Shown: piece after piece, positions 20,423 through 20,446 of the stretch
Layout: the number at the start of each line of letters is the position of its first letter
Numbering within the stretch: the first letter of the stretch is position 1
Source of the DNA: WJLC01 sp964600865
Lineage (GTDB): Archaea; Nanobdellota; Nanobdellia; Pacearchaeales; GW2011-AR1
DNA length: 20,446 nt
Direction of reading: 5' to 3'
Assembly (NCBI GenBank): GCA_964600865.1
Contig: CAZRJP010000015.1
Location: 1 to 20,446 of the forward strand
Notes under the pieces: model-generated
What the model was told of the DNA's origin: nothing
Database searches by the model: none
Seen by the model: the letters and a program-made list of their open reading frames with translations, nothing else
Translations under genes and position numbers: made by a program

Positions 20423-20446
20423 ATCAAATATAAAAACAAAATGCTA

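Overview
The window is a strongly AT-rich piece of an archaeal genome. It encodes archaeal ribosomal proteins eL33 (L35Ae) and uL16 (archaeal L10e type). Several genes start about 25-28 bp downstream of a TTTATAA-type TATA box, as in leaderless archaeal transcripts. A tRNA-Val has no encoded CCA. The mix of DEAD-box helicase, ICC-like phosphoesterase, nucleotidyltransferase-HEPN genes and AP2Ec TIM barrels, with very Lys-rich proteins, suggests a DPANN lineage (Woesearchaeota/Pacearchaeota-like). That placement is inference.

Layout. (1) 1-3942, minus strand: an apparent redox module. It holds an ArsR-type CxC repressor, a membrane-anchored winged-helix regulator with an exported CGC motif, a thioredoxin-CcdA fusion, and LutA-like and LutB-like Fe-S proteins (the last cut by the window edge). 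(2) 4027-5801: a toxin-antitoxin island with an HTH-MNT/HEPN pair and a RelBE-like pair. Both antitoxin genes are open; both toxin genes carry a frameshift. (3) 5918-8580: a DEAD-box RNA helicase behind a long leader with hairpins, then an ICC-like phosphoesterase and tRNA-Val. The 100-N gap in the helicase tail is flanked by identical 55-mers, so it is probably a scaffolding artefact, and the true stop is at 7661. (4) 8683-15026: more housekeeping-like genes. Two paralogous nucleotidyltransferase proteins bracket eL33, uL16 and an unrecognised acidic protein, followed by a 600-residue AP2Ec protein. (5) 15027-15641: an intergenic region with a near-symmetric TATA element that may fire both ways. 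(6) 15642-17450: an ATM1-like ABC exporter, followed by the decayed C-terminus of a TrmB-like regulator. (7) 17651-20446: a second defence-like island. It has an HTH-MNT/HEPN/AP2Ec three-gene operon joined by ATGA overlaps, whose last gene is frameshifted, and then an MntA/HepT-like pair. The window ends close to a hairpin resembling IS200/IS605-type ends.

The strongest candidate for something undescribed is the operon at 17651-19384. There an MNT/HEPN pair is translationally coupled to a small TIM-barrel protein that keeps an Endonuclease-IV-like set of metal ligands. It is preceded by two operators exactly 20 bp apart, and its promoter resembles that of the next MNT module.
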